A stretch of DNA of 64,000 nucleotides from Vibrio furnissii CIP 102972 (GCF_000176175.1 NZ_ACZP01000013.1:1009695-1073694), one strand, 5' to 3'. Shown: positions 39,548 to 48,969, counted from the stretch's first letter. A program made the numbers and translations. Notes: generated from the sequence alone by a model not told the origin.

Positions 39548-41830
39548 TTAAGCCACGTTATTGAGCTTAGGTTTACTCTCTTTATTGGTCAAAACTTCGG
39601 AGAAATCATGACTAAAATGGTCAACCTGAATGGCTTTATAACGCAGTTTGTCGGCGGCTAAAATCGCCTCTACTTCTTCAGCGTTCAGTACACCTGCCGC
39701 TTTGGCTTGTTCCAAGCGCTCAGTCAGCACACCTTTACGCGCCACTTTGCCCTCTTTCACGCCTTTGTTGAGTTTGCGTTCTAAACCTTTCACGCCATAC
39801 ATCGCAAGGAATGCTTTTTCCATCAACCCAACGCTGTCATTTTCATCTTTACCGATGTAGCACAAGTGCGTCAGACGATCGCGATGTGCACCCGGCGTCA
39901 TGATGCTTTCCGCAATGTTGACCGTCAACGTATCGCTTGGTGCGTCAAAATGGTTGCCCAATGGGAACAGCAGACCTTTCAGCAACTTGCCGACCGATTT
40001 GATCGGGTAGTTGCGATACGCTTCGTTGAGCGACTTCGCCGCATGGTGCAAACAGTACTGCATCGAGTAATGAACAAAGTTCAAATCCGCTTGCTGGCGC
40101 CCTTCATCTTCATAGCGTTTCAAGACTGCCGATGCCATGTACAAGTAGCTCAAACCATCGCCCAAACGCGCGGAAATCATCTCTTTGCGTTTCAGTTCAC
40201 CGCCCAACGTCAGCATGGCGAAATCCGCACTCACTGCCAATGCGCGGCTCAAACGCGTCATCTGTTGATAATAAGGTTTAGTCGGCCCGCTCATGTCGGT
40301 TTTGATAAAGCGAGAGCCCGTCAACGCCGCCCCTAACGCGCCAAAGGTGTTTTTGGTCGCATGAGCGATGTGTTTAAACAGCAGTTCATCGAACGCTTTC
40401 GCCGCTTGTTTTTCATCCGGGTTCGCCGCAGCTTCCATCTCTTTCAATACGTATGGATGGCAACGCGTCGCGCCCTGACCGAAGATCATCAGGTTACGCG
40501 TCAGGATATTCGCCCCTTCAACCGTAATGGCCACCGGCACACCCAAGTAATGGGTTGAAAGGTAATTCATCGGGCCATCTTGGATCGCACGGCCGGAGTG
40601 AATATCCATCGCATCATCCAAAATGGTGCGCGCAATTTCAGTCATGTGATACTTGGCGATCGCTGTAACAATCCCCGGTTTCTCTTTGAGATCGAGCGAG
40701 GTTGTGGTCAGCGTGCGCGTAGCTTCAAGCAGATAAGTCAGGCCACCGATGCGCCCCATCGCTTCCGCCACACCTTCAAATTTACCGATCGACATGCCAA
40801 ACTGTTTACGCACATAACCGTAAGCACCCGTGGTGCGTGCTGTCAGGTGACCAATGGCCGTACCCAATGCCGGCAGGGAAATACCGCGACCTGCAGATAG
40901 ACACTCCACCAGCATGCGCCAGCCTTTACCAGCGTAATCCACGCCGCCAATCAGCCATTCCATGGGGATGAACACCTCATGGCCACGGGTTGGACCGTTC
41001 ATGAATGCCAGCCCCAGTGGGTCGTGACGTTCACCGATTTCCACCCCGTCGTGATCTGCTGGGATCAGCGCACAGGTAATGCCGATGTCGACTTTATCAC
41101 CCAGAAGTTGGTCTGGATCGCTCATTTTGAACGCTAAACCCAACACCGTGGCGACCGGCGCCAGCGTAATGTAACGCTTGTTCCAGTTCAGGCGCACACC
41201 CAGCACTTCCTTGCCTTCGTGCATGCCGTAACACACCACGCCTTGGTCCGGAATCCCGCCCGCATCAGAACCCGCTTCGGGGCCTGTCAATGCAAAACAT
41301 GGAATGTCTGTGCCGTCTGCCAAACGCGGCAGCCAGTAATCTTTTTGCGCCTGAGTCCCATAGTGAGACAACAGCTCACCCGGGCCCAATGAGTTGGGTA
41401 CCATCACCGTTACCGCAGCGCTGATACTGCGCGTTGCGATTCGAGTCACGATGGTGGAGTTCGCCAGCGCAGAAAATTGGCGACCACCGTACTCTTTGGC
41501 AATGATCAGAGAGAAGAAACGCTCTTTGCGTAGATAGTCCCAAACTTCTTTGGGCAAATCACGGTCGTGTTTGATGATCTTATGTTCATCTAACATCGAC
41601 AGCAGCGTATCCAACTCATTGTCGATGAAAGATTGCTCTTCCGCGGTCAGAGTTGGTTTTGGATAGTGGTGTAGCTTTTTAAAGTCTGGCTTGCCAGAGA
41701 ACAGCTCACCATCCCACCACACGCTTCCTGCTTCCATCGCTTCCTTTTCAGTGTCAGAAAGCGGCGGAAGTACCTGTTTGAACAGTTTGAAAGCCGGGTC
41801 ACTAATCCATTTTCTTCGTAGAGAGCACAT
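39548..41830 (-). CDS. fadE: Acyl-CoA dehydrogenase FadE
   Basis: A 760-residue acyl-CoA dehydrogenase for the first step of beta-oxidation. The core has 'FALTGPEAGSDAG', 'GVEIGERHDPLGLAFMNGPTRG' and 'EGANILTRNLMIFGQGA'. A C-terminal FadE extension of about 250 residues follows. It lacks the N-terminal membrane segment of the 814-residue E. coli FadE and starts directly at 'RRKWISDPAFKLFKQVLPPLS', but AAGGA before the ATG supports a true start. The upstream psrA ends 46 bp away, so they form an operon. Confidence 0.95.
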   Translation of the reverse strand: MCSLRRKWISDPAFKLFKQVLPPLSDTEKEAMEAGSVWWDGELFSGKPDFKKLHHYPKPTLTAEEQSFIDNELDTLLSMLDEHKIIKHDRDLPKEVWDYLRKERFFSLIIAKEYGGRQFSALANSTIVTRIATRSISAAVTVMVPNSLGPGELLSHYGTQAQKDYWLPRLADGTDIPCFALTGPEAGSDAGGIPDQGVVCYGMHEGKEVLGVRLNWNKRYITLAPVATVLGLAFKMSDPDQLLGDKVDIGITCALIPADHDGVEIGERHDPLGLAFMNGPTRGHEVFIPMEWLIGGVDYAGKGWRMLVECLSAGRGISLPALGTAIGHLTARTTGAYGYVRKQFGMSIGKFEGVAEAMGRIGGLTYLLEATRTLTTTSLDLKEKPGIVTAIAKYHMTEIARTILDDAMDIHSGRAIQDGPMNYLSTHYLGVPVAITVEGANILTRNLMIFGQGATRCHPYVLKEMEAAANPDEKQAAKAFDELLFKHIAHATKNTFGALGAALTGSRFIKTDMSGPTKPYYQQMTRLSRALAVSADFAMLTLGGELKRKEMISARLGDGLSYLYMASAVLKRYEDEGRQQADLNFVHYSMQYCLHHAAKSLNEAYRNYPIKSVGKLLKGLLFPLGNHFDAPSDTLTVNIAESIMTPGAHRDRLTHLCYIGKDENDSVGLMEKAFLAMYGVKGLERKLNKGVKEGKVARKGVLTERLEQAKAAGVLNAEEVEAILAADKLRYKAIQVDHFSHDFSEVLTNKESKPKLNNVA

Positions 41831-41876
41831 ATTCAGATCCTTTTGTTCACTGGTCTTTATACTTATTGTCTTAATT

Positions 41877-42503
41877 TTAGTGTGCAGCCACGCCGGCTGC
41901 TAAGTATGGAATAATCTGGTCAACGACCGCTTTTGCATCGACCTTATTTCCAAAATCGTTTTCAGCAATTTGTGCCAAAGCCTGACTCGAAGACATCGTG
42001 AAGACACACGTTCCGAGCGTAAAGTGCAGTCGCCAGAATAAGGTTTCACGAGTCAAATCCGGATTGGCTTTCATCACCGATTCAATAAACAGAGACAACG
42101 CATCGTTATACCGAGTGGTGATAAACCAACGCAGGTGTCCTTGCACATCGGTATAGCCGCGTCCAATCAACAACATAAAGCGGCTGGTGCCGTTCGGACG
42201 AACATCATTGAGTGCTCGCAGCGGGCCGCGCAGCGATTCAAACACATCCGCCACGGTGTATTCGTCACGTAAATTCAGGTTGATCAGCGCATCGTGGACT
42301 GCAGGCATAAATGCCTCTAGGTAACGATTAAGCACTGCACGCACCAATGTTTTTTTGTCTCCAAAGTGGTAATTCACCGACGCTAAGTTCACGTTCGCCT
42401 TGCTGGTAATGGTTCGTAACGAGGTATCGTTAAACCCATGTTCCGCAAATAATCCCTCAGCGACGTCCAGTATCTTTTCCTTAGTACTACTTCTCGGTGC
42501 CAT
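41877..42503 (-). CDS. psrA: TetR-family fatty-acid regulator PsrA
   Basis: A 208-residue TetR repressor. The N-terminal HTH 'LRTITSKANVNLASVNYHFGDKKTLVRAV' and a C-terminal ligand domain ('FWRLHFTLGTCVF') match PsrA, which represses fatty-acid oxidation genes until bound by long-chain acyl ligands. A TCAAACA-N2-TGTTTGA palindrome 14 bp before the ATG is the PsrA-type operator, implying autoregulation and control of fadE downstream. An extension of 21 codons upstream would read through the operator and is rejected. Confidence 0.88.
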   Translation of the reverse strand: MAPRSSTKEKILDVAEGLFAEHGFNDTSLRTITSKANVNLASVNYHFGDKKTLVRAVLNRYLEAFMPAVHDALINLNLRDEYTVADVFESLRGPLRALNDVRPNGTSRFMLLIGRGYTDVQGHLRWFITTRYNDALSLFIESVMKANPDLTRETLFWRLHFTLGTCVFTMSSSQALAQIAENDFGNKVDAKAVVDQIIPYLAAGVAAH

Positions 42504-42517
42504 TTTAATCACTCGTA

Positions 42518-42533
42518 TCAAACATCTGTTTGA
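42518..42533 (-). promoter_or_regulatory. PsrA-type operator
   Basis: Perfect 7-bp arms TCAAACA and TGTTTGA around two bases, just upstream of psrA. The sequence fits the known PsrA consensus of two AAAC/GTTT half-sites. Confidence 0.7.
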
Positions 42534-42588
42534 AATATACCGTTGACACAGATCATTAACAAGCAATTAACATCACACTTTTCACTCT

Positions 42589-42599
42589 TGGTCTGACCA
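42589..42599 (-). promoter_or_regulatory. FadR-type operator
   Basis: TGGTCTGACCA is an exact fit to the FadR core TGGTCNGACCA, 56 bp upstream of the PsrA site. It suggests that both regulators control the psrA-fadE operon. Confidence 0.65.
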
Positions 42600-42649
42600 G
42601 AATGTATTTTGTACAACTAACAGCTTGATCCAGCTCTAATTCTGAAAAA

Positions 42650-42842
42650 TGTGAATTTTTTTTATCTTTTCTGGGAACTCTTTCTGTGCGGCCCGGTCTG
42701 AATTATCGTAGTTGCCAGAGCTTTAAGAGTTTTACAGGCCGTCGAACGTTCTTCTTTCTGCCAACTGACATTTACGCTGCTTTTTCTTATTAACTCCTAT
42801 GTTTGTATCAGCCCAGATCGTCTTTGTTCTGGGCTTTTTTTC
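42650..42842 (+). ncRNA. Candidate small RNA ending at an orphan terminator
   Basis: A plus-strand rho-independent terminator (42810-42842) has no plus-strand gene upstream: psrA is divergent, and the next gene starts 22 bp later. The transcript it ends must therefore start in this region. The 5' end is not determined, and no known small RNA is recognised. Confidence 0.35.
42810..42842 (+). terminator. Orphan plus-strand terminator
   Basis: AGCCCAGA/TCTGGGCT stem followed by T7, upstream of the PLP-enzyme gene. Confidence 0.9.
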
Positions 42843-42863
42843 GTCTGCCGTTCAAGGCACACT

Positions 42864-43805
42864 ATGCGTCATCGCCTTTACATATCGCTTAACATGAAGC
42901 TTGCCCATAGCCCGATCACTCCACATCATTTTTCCGGCCACGCGTTTTATCTCAAACGGGATGACTGGTTACATCCGCAATTTAGCGGCAACAAAGCGCG
43001 CAAATTGATGAGCTTGCTGACGGGGCATTATCCCAACATCACCACCTTGATCAGCTACGGTTCAGCGCAGGCCAATTCGCTCTACTCGTTGGCTGCGCTT
43101 GCACACTTACGCGGTTGGCAACTTGAGTTCTACGTTGATCACCTGCCTGCGTGGCTGCAAGCCACGCCCATTGGCAACTATCGGGCAGCATTGGCATTGG
43201 GGGCTCGCCTCATTGAAACTCGGCCACTGGGTTTCGCTCATCCGCGTGATTACATTGCACAGGTTCGCCAACCCGATGACGCCTGTTTGTCGGTGGAAGA
43301 AGGCGGCCGCAGTGTTCTCGCTGAGCAGGGGGTCACTCAGCTCGCCGAAGAGTTATTGGCATGGATAGCAACGCAACCGGAACACCCCTGGCGTGTGGCG
43401 CTCCCGGCCGGCACGGGTACAACCGCGTTGTATTTGCATAAAGCGCTCTCTTCACATCATATCGAGGTGGTCACTTGTCCTTGCGTGGGGGGCGAGACTT
43501 ATCTGACGCAGCAATTTCTGGCATTGGGTGAAACGGCCCATCCCACCATCATTTCGCCTTCATCCAAGCATCATTTTGGTCGCCTTGATCCACAAGACTA
43601 TGCGATTTGGCAAGCGCTCCATGCACAGACGGGGGTGGAATTTGAGTTACTTTACGATCCGTTGATGTGGCGTTGTCTGATAGAATGGTTACCCACTCAA
43701 CCTGCTAAATCGATGATTTACATTCATCAAGGGGGACTGCTCGGCAATGAGAGTATGCTCCCACGCTATCGGCGCCTCTTGGGTGAGCCGAAGCTGCAAC
43801 CTTAA
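42864..43805 (+). CDS. ACC deaminase/D-cysteine desulfhydrase-like PLP enzyme
   Basis: A 313-residue tryptophan-synthase-beta-fold enzyme. The PLP lysine lies in 'FSGNKARKL', the family's substrate/phosphate loop in 'SYGSAQANSLYSLAALA' and the phosphate-binding loop in 'LPAGTGTTALYL'. Members deaminate 1-aminocyclopropane-1-carboxylate or desulphurate D-cysteine, and which applies here is not clear. AAGG six bases before the ATG supports the start; a second Met ten codons in is possible. Confidence 0.82.
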   Translation: MRHRLYISLNMKLAHSPITPHHFSGHAFYLKRDDWLHPQFSGNKARKLMSLLTGHYPNITTLISYGSAQANSLYSLAALAHLRGWQLEFYVDHLPAWLQATPIGNYRAALALGARLIETRPLGFAHPRDYIAQVRQPDDACLSVEEGGRSVLAEQGVTQLAEELLAWIATQPEHPWRVALPAGTGTTALYLHKALSSHHIEVVTCPCVGGETYLTQQFLALGETAHPTIISPSSKHHFGRLDPQDYAIWQALHAQTGVEFELLYDPLMWRCLIEWLPTQPAKSMIYIHQGGLLGNESMLPRYRRLLGEPKLQP

Positions 43806-43829
43806 TCTGGGCGCAAAAGGAGTCCATGT

Positions 43830-44114
43830 ATGATTAAACCCCTCAGCGTATGGGCCGCAATGGCGCTGACCGCCAGTGTGCACGCCGCCAGTATGCACAC
43901 CAACACCGCGTCCACATCCAACCAACACAATACCCTGTTGATGGATGGAAACCTTGGCAAGCGCGTCTGTTATTACGACGATAAAGCGTATTCCGAAGGG
44001 TCGGTCTTGCAGATCGGGGCCGTGTATATGATTTGTCAGCGAGCCAATGATTTTGAAACCAATGGCCCGCTGAAATGGGTGCTGTTACAACAAGAGCAAC
44101 CTAAAACGCCTTAA
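43830..44114 (+). CDS. DUF1496 secreted protein
   Basis: A 94-residue protein with a signal peptide cleaved after 'SVHA'. The mature region has the DUF1496 core 'KRVCYYDDKAYSEGSVLQIG' and 'MICQRANDFETNGPLKWV', with two cysteines that may pair. Function is unknown. It lies 24 bp after the PLP-enzyme gene with AAAGGAG at its start, so it is probably in the same transcript. Confidence 0.8.
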   Translation: MIKPLSVWAAMALTASVHAASMHTNTASTSNQHNTLLMDGNLGKRVCYYDDKAYSEGSVLQIGAVYMICQRANDFETNGPLKWVLLQQEQPKTP

Positions 44115-44134
44115 ACCCAGGCGTGCGTGATGAG

Positions 44135-45586
44135 TTAGTTCAAGCCGCCCATTAAGGTGTATTTCACTTCTAGGTATTCTTCCAGTCCGTGCTTGGCACC
44201 TTCGCGTCCCAAGCCGGACTCTTTCACACCACCAAACGGGGCCAACGTGGTGGAGATCAGCCCTTCATTGATTCCAACAATGCCACTTTCTAATGCTTCA
44301 CTCATTCGCCATGCACGCGCCAACGATTGGGTATAGCAATACGCGGCCAAGCCGAAATCGGTGGCATTGGCACGCGCCACCACTTCCTCTTCCGAACTAA
44401 ACCGAAACAGTGCCGCCAGCGGGCCAAAGGTTTCTTCGTGAGCCACCAGCATGTCATCGCTCATGTCGGTCAAGACATGGGGAACCAGCAAGCGGCTGCC
44501 ATGTTGAGGCAATGTCCCAAACGCCACTTTGGCGCCCTTCTCCACCGCATCACTGATGTGACTCAGTACTTTCGATGCCGCCGCATCGTTAATCAGCGGG
44601 CCGATGTGTGTTCCGGCGTCTAATCCGTTGCCCACCTTCAGTTTGCGCACGCGATCCACCAATTTGGCGGTAAATTGCTCATACACGCTGTCGTGCACGT
44701 AGATGCGGTTGGCACACACACACGTTTGACCCGCGTTGCGGAATTTGGCGATCATCGCCCCGTCGACCGCCGCATTGATGTCGGCATCATCAAACACGAT
44801 GAATGGCGCATTGCCCCCCAGCTCCAGCGACAACTTTTTCACGTTGGATGCCGATTGTTCCATCAAGATTTTACCCACGCGCGTTGAACCCGTGAACGAC
44901 AACTTGCGCACCGTTTTACTTTTGGTCAGCACTTCACCAATTGAAATCGCATCGCCCGTTACCACTTGCAGTAAACCATCCGGCAAACCGGCACGTTTGG
45001 CGAGTTCGGCTAACGCAAGCGCAGTGAATGGCGTATCGGGCGCCGGTTTGAGCACCACCGCGCAACCAGCAGCAAACGCAGGCGCCGCTTTGCGCGTGAT
45101 CATCGCAGCAGGAAAGTTCCACGGTGTAATGGCGGCCACAACCCCCACCGGTTCGCGAGACACCAAAATGCGTGCATCGGCTTTGTGTGTGGGAATCATT
45201 TCCCCGTACGCACGTTTGGCTTCTTCGGCATACCATTCCACAAAGCTCGCGGCGTAGCCGATTTCACCTTTGGCTTCGGACAGCGCTTTGCCCTGTTCAC
45301 AAGTCATCAGGTAAGCCAAATCATCTTGATGTTGCTCAATCAGATTGAACCAACGACGCAACACACCAGAACGCGTGGCAGCCGTCTCTTTTGCCCACGC
45401 ACGCTGCGCGATCTGCGCAGATGCAATCGCACGTTTCACCTGTGCCGCAGTCAATTCAGGCACTGTACCAATAACCGAATCATCAAATGGATTGGTCACG
45501 GTCGCGGTTTGACCATCGTCACTGGACACCCAATGGCCATCAATAAAACATTGCTGTTGGAATAGTGCGGAATCGGATAATTGCAT
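44135..45586 (-). CDS. gabD: NAD(P)+-dependent succinate-semialdehyde dehydrogenase
   Basis: A 483-residue aldehyde dehydrogenase of the GabD class. It has cofactor motifs 'ITPWNFPAAMITRK' and 'FTGSTRVG', catalytic Glu in 'LELGGNAPFIVF', catalytic Cys in 'NAGQTCVCANR', and the C-terminal 'EGLISTTLAPFGGVKESGLGREG' typical of succinate-semialdehyde dehydrogenases. It oxidises succinate semialdehyde to succinate. No gabT lies next to it. The start follows AGGAGAT, and an upstream 19-codon extension is not used. Confidence 0.88.
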   Translation of the reverse strand: MQLSDSALFQQQCFIDGHWVSSDDGQTATVTNPFDDSVIGTVPELTAAQVKRAIASAQIAQRAWAKETAATRSGVLRRWFNLIEQHQDDLAYLMTCEQGKALSEAKGEIGYAASFVEWYAEEAKRAYGEMIPTHKADARILVSREPVGVVAAITPWNFPAAMITRKAAPAFAAGCAVVLKPAPDTPFTALALAELAKRAGLPDGLLQVVTGDAISIGEVLTKSKTVRKLSFTGSTRVGKILMEQSASNVKKLSLELGGNAPFIVFDDADINAAVDGAMIAKFRNAGQTCVCANRIYVHDSVYEQFTAKLVDRVRKLKVGNGLDAGTHIGPLINDAAASKVLSHISDAVEKGAKVAFGTLPQHGSRLLVPHVLTDMSDDMLVAHEETFGPLAALFRFSSEEEVVARANATDFGLAAYCYTQSLARAWRMSEALESGIVGINEGLISTTLAPFGGVKESGLGREGAKHGLEEYLEVKYTLMGGLN

Positions 45587-45863
45587 ACCTATCTCCTGAA
45601 TCGTGAGTCGAGCGGGCTGAAAGTATTTTTCAGTGTATGACATCAGTTATATCACTAAACCGGAACGTCGTCTGAATGAAGTGGGTGATTGACGTGTAAG
45701 AGCGCAAAGGTGCAGCAGTTTGGGCGTGATCGTCCCCCAATTCGCCTCTCAATGCAGAAGTGAAATGCAAAAGGTCAAGCAGCAGGCTAATACAGAAGGC
45801 TCATACTGAAGGCAAGGCAAGAGACATGCCCGCGCGTTTAGTCGCGCAGCAAGGACGGATAAA

Positions 45864-45892
45864 AAAATCCCCGAGGAAGCCCCGGGGATTTG
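45864..45892 (-). terminator. Terminator of the M20 peptidase operon
   Basis: AAATCCCCG/CGGGGATTT stem followed on the minus strand by T7. Confidence 0.9.
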
Positions 45893-45910
45893 CAGACAGG
45901 ATTGGGCCAA

Positions 45911-47032
45911 TTACGCCAATTTTTCAATCACACGCATCAGCAGGCGAATGCGTGGCTCAATCGATGCCAGCAACAAGTACTCTTGATCGCTGTGGAAACC
46001 GGCGCCAATCGGGCCAAGGCCATCGAGAGTCGGTACACCAAGAATGGCGGTATTGTTGGCATCAGAGCCCCCACCAACCGCTTTCCAATTGATGTCAATC
46101 GCCAGCTCGCTTGCCGCAGCTTCCACCAGCTGCATCAAACCTTCAGTTTGCGCGCTTGGCATCATCGATGGTTTGTACGCTTCGCGTTCAAGCGTCACGT
46201 GAACATCCGCGGTAAATGGCGCGCTTGCCAAACCATTCAGTTTGGTGTCGACGTCATCGTACTCGTCGTTGCTCCAGAAACGAACGTCGACAATGGCTTC
46301 TGCATGATCAGGAACGATGTTCGCGCCATCGCCACCCGATACAATCCCAACGTTCAATGTGGTGCCGGATTCAAAATTAGTCATCGCATTGATGGCCAGA
46401 ATCCAGTGCGCCATTTCGGTAATCGCACTACGACCATTCTCCGGATCGTTCCCCGCGTGGGCAGCGACGCCATTAAAGGTGATTTTGTAGCGTGCCATGC
46501 CTTTTCGCGCTTTCACCAAACCGCCGTCTGCACGCGCCGCTTCTGCCACCAACACATGCTGGGCGTGTTTGGCCACCGATTGAATCCAATCGACCGAATC
46601 CAGCGAGCCCGTTTCTTCATCCGGGTTCATGCAGATGCAAACCGACAGGTTGTCCAGCACTGCTGGATCTAGATGACGCATCGCATACACGATGTTCAGC
46701 AGGCCAGATTTCATGTCCGACACACCCGGACCATACGCTTTCTCGCCATCCGTCGACATCGGGCGCTGCGCGGCCGTCCCAACTGGGAATACGGTGTCCA
46801 TATGGCCAATCAGCATGACGTCGATATGCGCTGCCTCGGGCTGATTACGGATTTCTAGACCGACACCCGCTTTACCGCAATCGATACGTTTAACTGTCCA
46901 ACCCGGCAGGGCTTGGAACTTGGCTTCAAACTGCGCCGCAACCACTTCGATGCCGTCGGTGGTGTACGTCCCACAATCGACATTGATCAGCGGACGCAAT
47001 TCTTCGAGGTATTCGTTAAGAGAAAATTGCAT
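45911..47032 (-). CDS. M20-family metallopeptidase (glutamate carboxypeptidase type)
   Basis: A 373-residue zinc aminoacylase/carboxypeptidase. Metal site 1 is in 'IGHMDTVFP' (His, Asp), followed by 'GPGVSDMKSG' (bridging Asp) and 'CMNPDEETGS' (catalytic and metal Glu). A dimerisation domain lies in the middle, and a final ligand His in 'GIGAGFHSDQEY'. The layout resembles carboxypeptidase G2, which removes C-terminal glutamate. No signal peptide is seen. It is third in an operon after yjiH and yjiG. Confidence 0.88.
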   Translation of the reverse strand: MQFSLNEYLEELRPLINVDCGTYTTDGIEVVAAQFEAKFQALPGWTVKRIDCGKAGVGLEIRNQPEAAHIDVMLIGHMDTVFPVGTAAQRPMSTDGEKAYGPGVSDMKSGLLNIVYAMRHLDPAVLDNLSVCICMNPDEETGSLDSVDWIQSVAKHAQHVLVAEAARADGGLVKARKGMARYKITFNGVAAHAGNDPENGRSAITEMAHWILAINAMTNFESGTTLNVGIVSGGDGANIVPDHAEAIVDVRFWSNDEYDDVDTKLNGLASAPFTADVHVTLEREAYKPSMMPSAQTEGLMQLVEAAASELAIDINWKAVGGGSDANNTAILGVPTLDGLGPIGAGFHSDQEYLLLASIEPRIRLLMRVIEKLA

Positions 47033-47041
47033 GATGAACTC

Positions 47042-47509
47042 CTAGACAAACAAATTCATGACCAGCATGGCGCCAAATGCGTTGATAATCGAAATGATGA
47101 TCATCACTGGAATGTAGCGACCTTCAGTCCCGATAGGGCCCATGATGCGACCCATGTACTGAACCTGAGACCCCATCAGATAGATAGCAGGTGCCAAAAT
47201 CGCGATGTGAGTACCGTTCAAAATGCCTTGGTCGAACAGCGTGATCACCACGCCCACAGCGCCGCCCATCGACATCCACGCGCCGATCAATACCGCAGCA
47301 GCTTCACCCGGCAAACCAAAGACCGCCATGATTGGAGAAAACACCGTGCCCATCAGATCCAGCGCACCGGTGATTTGTAGTGCAGCGATAATCACAAACG
47401 CCATCAGCACGTTTGGCACTGTTGACGTGGTTGCGATCACCCAACCTTTCTTAGCGCCTTCGACGAAAATATCCGTCACCATTGGCTTACTTGCTTTTGG
47501 GTTACTCAT
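47042..47509 (-). CDS. yjiG: YjiG-type membrane protein
   Basis: A 155-residue inner-membrane protein matching E. coli YjiG ('FVEGAKKGWVIATTSTVPNVLMAFVII', 'MSMGGAVGVV', 'YLMGSQVQ'), with a nucleoside-recognition/Gate-type fold. Its start overlaps the yjiH stop by four bases (ATGA), so both subunits are coupled. In E. coli the pair lies beside the isoaspartyl dipeptidase gene iadA. Here an M20 peptidase takes that place, which suggests import of a peptide or acyl amino acid. Confidence 0.87.
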   Translation of the reverse strand: MSNPKASKPMVTDIFVEGAKKGWVIATTSTVPNVLMAFVIIAALQITGALDLMGTVFSPIMAVFGLPGEAAAVLIGAWMSMGGAVGVVITLFDQGILNGTHIAILAPAIYLMGSQVQYMGRIMGPIGTEGRYIPVMIIISIINAFGAMLVMNLFV

Positions 47510-48249
47510 TGTGCCGCTTCCTCTGTCAAATGCTTCGCGTCTTTCTTACCTTGTTTGTCTTCTTTGCCTTCCGTGATGTTGAGGTACACACGGAACAGGT
47601 TCGCACCCACGATCTTAAAGGCAAACATCACCACCACTGCCAGACCAATCGACGACGACACCGCCAAAGAGCCATCTGCCATGGTGAGCGTAAACAGCAC
47701 AGCACCAGAAGAGAAAAAGTTCACAATGGCCGCACCGGCGGTGAATTGGAACATCGTAAACACGTCGGTTTCGCGTTTGGTGAGATGCCCTTCATCTTTC
47801 AGTTGGCGAGTCATGGCTGCGCCAGCATCCGTACTTTGCAGCGATGCGATCAGCGCCAAACCGGTATTCCCAGGAATCCCCATGATTGGGCGTAGTAAAG
47901 GCGTCAGTAGCTTACGAGCCGCTTCAAGTGCGCCGTAATGCTCTAGCACATTGATCATGCCAAGTGCGAACATCACCGTTGGGATCAGGGTGAGTGCAAA
48001 GATAAAGCCATCGCGTGCGCCGCTACCGCCCGTACCACGGAAAGACGTGGTGGCGGCTTGGACGACGCCATCGGCCGTGGTCGTGACGCCGTGCGCCACC
48101 TTACCGAAAGAGCCATTTAATGTGGTGAAGTCGAATACGCCATACCACGCATTGGATTGCATTAAACCAGAGAAGAACACCACGGCAAACGCCAGTGCGA
48201 TATAGCACCCAAACGTCACCTTGCGTTCAGTTGGAACAGGAGTTGTCAT
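47506..48249 (-). CDS. yjiH: YjiH-type membrane protein
   Basis: A 247-residue inner-membrane protein with several helices, the YjiH/Gate family partner of YjiG ('LTLIPTVMFALGMINVLEHYGAL', 'PGNTGLALIASLQSTDAGAAMTRQ'). The C-terminal tail is charged and Lys-rich. AGG precedes the ATG used, and a further 10 upstream codons are excluded. It is the first gene of the operon, with a CRP-like site about 120 bp upstream. Confidence 0.86.
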   Translation of the reverse strand: MTTPVPTERKVTFGCYIALAFAVVFFSGLMQSNAWYGVFDFTTLNGSFGKVAHGVTTTADGVVQAATTSFRGTGGSGARDGFIFALTLIPTVMFALGMINVLEHYGALEAARKLLTPLLRPIMGIPGNTGLALIASLQSTDAGAAMTRQLKDEGHLTKRETDVFTMFQFTAGAAIVNFFSSGAVLFTLTMADGSLAVSSSIGLAVVVMFAFKIVGANLFRVYLNITEGKEDKQGKKDAKHLTEEAAQ

Positions 48250-48969
48250 AAAATAACCTACACATGAGGAACAGGGCACACATGCTCCTCCTAATATAAA
48301 ACGGGAAAAATGATCAAAATCAAATCGCTCGTTAAACAGGTTATTCCCTACAATTATGAATTTTTATTTTATGATTTCAATCACACTCGAAATATAATAA
48401 GAATTGCGTTAATAATATCGACACATCGCACTAAATGAATCATTCCCGCATAAACAATTCATATTAAAGATGACTTAATGAAATAACACTGACATCGAAT
48501 TTGTGATTCATTTCTTATTTTGTGCAGCGCAAACCCACTGATAAATCAGCAACATGAATAGATACAACCCAGCGCATTCAAAGCAGGTTGTATTGATAGG
48601 ATTTTATTTGAAGTCCTCCCAAATGATGCGATTCCAAATCATGGGGTGATTCATCTCCTGCACACCCATGTGTTTGTTCTGGGATTGGTCGAAATAAAAA
48701 TAGAAGAACATTAAAACCACTCATCCGGTCATTGTTTAAATGAACGGCCACGCGTTCAGCTTATTTATAGCCTTGTTATCGACTGCCACTAAAATATTTA
48801 GGACGCGCGCATAATGGCGTAATAATATTGATAAAAACAATGACAAGTCACCGTGATGATTCAAGGAATGAAGGCACGCTCGCGTGATCAGAAACGATCG
48901 CTGACTCTGGTAAGCACCGATGCCATGACAACACAGCATCGGCTAAACGGAGACGACGAAGCGTCGCGG
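48250..48969. other. Long AT-rich intergenic region
   Basis: About 720 bp. It contains the yjiH promoter region on the left and, on the right, two hairpins downstream of the DHH gene (CGACG/CGTCG near 48954-48966 and CCGATGC/GCATCGG near 48927-48952) without T-tracts. I see no convincing gene. Confidence 0.5.
48370..48385 (-). promoter_or_regulatory. Candidate CRP site for yjiH-yjiG-peptidase operon
   Basis: TATGA-N6-TCACA differs at one position from the CRP consensus TGTGA-N6-TCACA and lies about 120 bp before the yjiH start. Confidence 0.4.

Noticed and set aside
48736..48939. 67-codon minus-strand frame in the long intergenic region
   Set aside because: No start signal and a random-looking composition.
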